32,405 nt of DNA from an uncultured Prolixibacteraceae bacterium (GTDB lineage: Bacteria; Bacteroidota; Bacteroidia; Bacteroidales; Prolixibacteraceae): assembly GCA_903834475.1 (NCBI GenBank), contig CAILJH010000044.1:1-32405 (forward strand). Direction: 5' to 3'. The notes beneath the pieces were generated by a model. The model was given only the letters and a program-made list of their open reading frames with translations, was not told the DNA's origin and did not search any database. A program made the translations under genes and the position numbers. Of the stretch, positions 31,515 through 32,405 are shown piece after piece (position 1 is the stretch's first letter; every line of letters starts with the position of its first letter).

Positions 31515-32405
31515 TTACGCCAATTCCATTATTGTAATTTCAGGCAAAATACCCAGACGACCTTGGTAGCCTAAAAAGCCGAATCCGCGGTTGACATACA
31601 AGTATTGGTTTTGTTCCTGATATAAACCTGCCCATTGTTTATACAAGTATTGAACCGGACTCCATTTAAAGCCGGGGATTTCAATTCCAAATTGCATTCC
31701 ATGTGTATGGCCACTCAAGGTAAGTGCGATATTGGGATAGTCTTTGCGAACCTGAGCTTCCCAATGCGAAGGATCGTGGCTCATTAGTATCTTTACCGGT
31801 ATGTTTAGATCTTTCAATCCAGCCACTGCCTTTTCCATGTCCCCATATTTGGTAAAACCTCTGGCGCCCCAATTCTCTATTCCAATCAGTGCCAGTTGCT
31901 GGTTATTTCGTTCCAGAATGACATGTTCATTCAGCAGCAAACGCCAGCCCATTGCAGCTTGATGTTGTTTCAGCTGTTCCAGATTTTGTTTCTTGGCTTC
32001 GTCTGATGGCCACGAAACATAGTCGCCATAATCGTGGTTCCCCAAGATGGAATAAACGCCCAAAGGCGCTTTCAACACTTTAAAGACATCCATATATGGC
32101 ACAATTTCTTCGGCCTTATTATTCACCAGATCCCCGGTAAATAAAATCAGGTCAGGCTTTTCGTTCATTAGAGTAGCAATTCCTTCTGATACAGCATGCT
32201 GATCATCAAAACTGCCTGAATGGATGTCCGAAATCTGTGCAATTTTCAACCCTTTAAATTCGGTTGGCAAATCTTTTAGCTGGACTCGTACACGCCTGAT
32301 TTTGTAACGATACCGGTTCGACATTCCGTAGGCCAGGCCCGTAGTTAGTAAAGCCCCGAGAAATAAAGCTGTTTGAGAGATAAAGGTCAGCCGGCTGATA
32401 AAACG
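31515..32405 (-). CDS. Membrane-anchored metallophosphoesterase, 5' end beyond the window
   Basis: Partial gene: the frame stays open from 32324, where a Met occurs, to the window edge, adding 27 residues (RFISRLTFISQTALFLGALL ... AYG) that form a hydrophobic membrane segment. The start therefore lies outside. The catalytic domain has the blocks QISDIHSGSF, TGDLVNNKA, LGNHDYGDYV, LMSHDPSHW and LSGHTHGMQFG of calcineurin-like phosphoesterases, close to the YkuE/UDP-sugar hydrolase-like group found in Bacteroidota with an N-terminal membrane region. The active site would face outside the cytoplasm. Substrate unknown. Confidence 0.9.
   Translation of the reverse strand, partial: RFISRLTFISQTALFLGALLTTGLAYGMSNRYRYKIRRVRVQLKDLPTEFKGLKIAQISDIHSGSFDDQHAVSEGIATLMNEKPDLILFTGDLVNNKAEEIVPYMDVFKVLKAPLGVYSILGNHDYGDYVSWPSDEAKKQNLEQLKQHQAAMGWRLLLNEHVILERNNQQLALIGIENWGARGFTKYGDMEKAVAGLKDLNIPVKILMSHDPSHWEAQVRKDYPNIALTLSGHTHGMQFGIEIPGFKWSPVQYLYKQWAGLYQEQNQYLYVNRGFGFLGYQGRLGILPEITIMELA

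Noticed and set aside
1-32405. tRNA, rRNA, transposase, phage or conjugation genes
   Set aside because: I looked on both strands and found no cloverleaf, rRNA signature or recombinase motif; the mobile signals are non-coding repeats only.

Overview
The window is a chromosomal segment from a member of the Bacteroidota, most likely class Bacteroidia. Evidence for this is a TonB-dependent receptor with an N-terminal carboxypeptidase-like domain, short Crp/Fnr regulators of the Bacteroidota type, a LytS/LytTR two-component pair, A/T-rich start regions without Shine-Dalgarno sequences, and several candidate TAnnTTTG promoter boxes. I see no rRNA, tRNA, CRISPR array, transposase or phage gene. About 29 protein genes are supported, including two too short for routine calling: a 23-codon leader peptide and a 54-codon unknown.

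Left part (1-11,400, mostly minus strand): a DUF421 membrane protein, a rubrerythrin-VIT iron transporter fusion, a plus-strand NAD(P)-binding protein, an SDR + two-domain VOC pair, a Tat-exported Gfo/Idh/MocA oxidoreductase with a clear terminator, a TonB-dependent receptor followed by a PhzF-type protein, the 16S rRNA methyltransferase RsmE and a SixA-type phosphatase. Middle (11,400-21,600): a YfcE-like phosphodiesterase, a CDICGC-motif outer-membrane protein, a small unknown gene, a secreted MsrA with a secreted YciI-like partner, a BamA/TamA-type barrel, then a LytS kinase and LytTR regulator separated by a beta-barrel gene, and a RelE-type toxin-antitoxin pair. Intergenic spaces hold many palindromic and dispersed repeats of at least five kinds.

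Right part (21,649-32,405): homoserine dehydrogenase (minus strand), diverging from a five-gene plus-strand operon leuA-leuC-leuD-cimA-leuB. The fourth gene carries the active-site residues described for Leptospira citramalate synthase, so the operon can encode both leucine synthesis and a threonine-independent route to 2-oxobutyrate for isoleucine. Upstream of leuA is an attenuator: a 23-residue leader peptide with five Ile and five Leu codons and no Val, followed by mutually exclusive antiterminator and terminator hairpins. The two amino acids sensed match the two pathways encoded. Every junction of this operon also carries an inverted pair of G/C-rich repeat arms, found nowhere else in the window; one has supplied the last codons and stop of leuA. 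The window ends with a flavin-type PPOX protein, a Crp/Fnr regulator and a metallophosphoesterase that runs off the right edge.

The signals most worth following are the Ile/Leu attenuator with its matching citramalate synthase, the repeat arms at all leu junctions, a CCTGCC-GGCAGG micro-palindrome nested inside other repeats at three sites, a 21-bp-spaced direct repeat upstream of the LytS kinase that looks like a LytTR operator, and a tandem repeat that has copied the 3' end of the LytTR gene.
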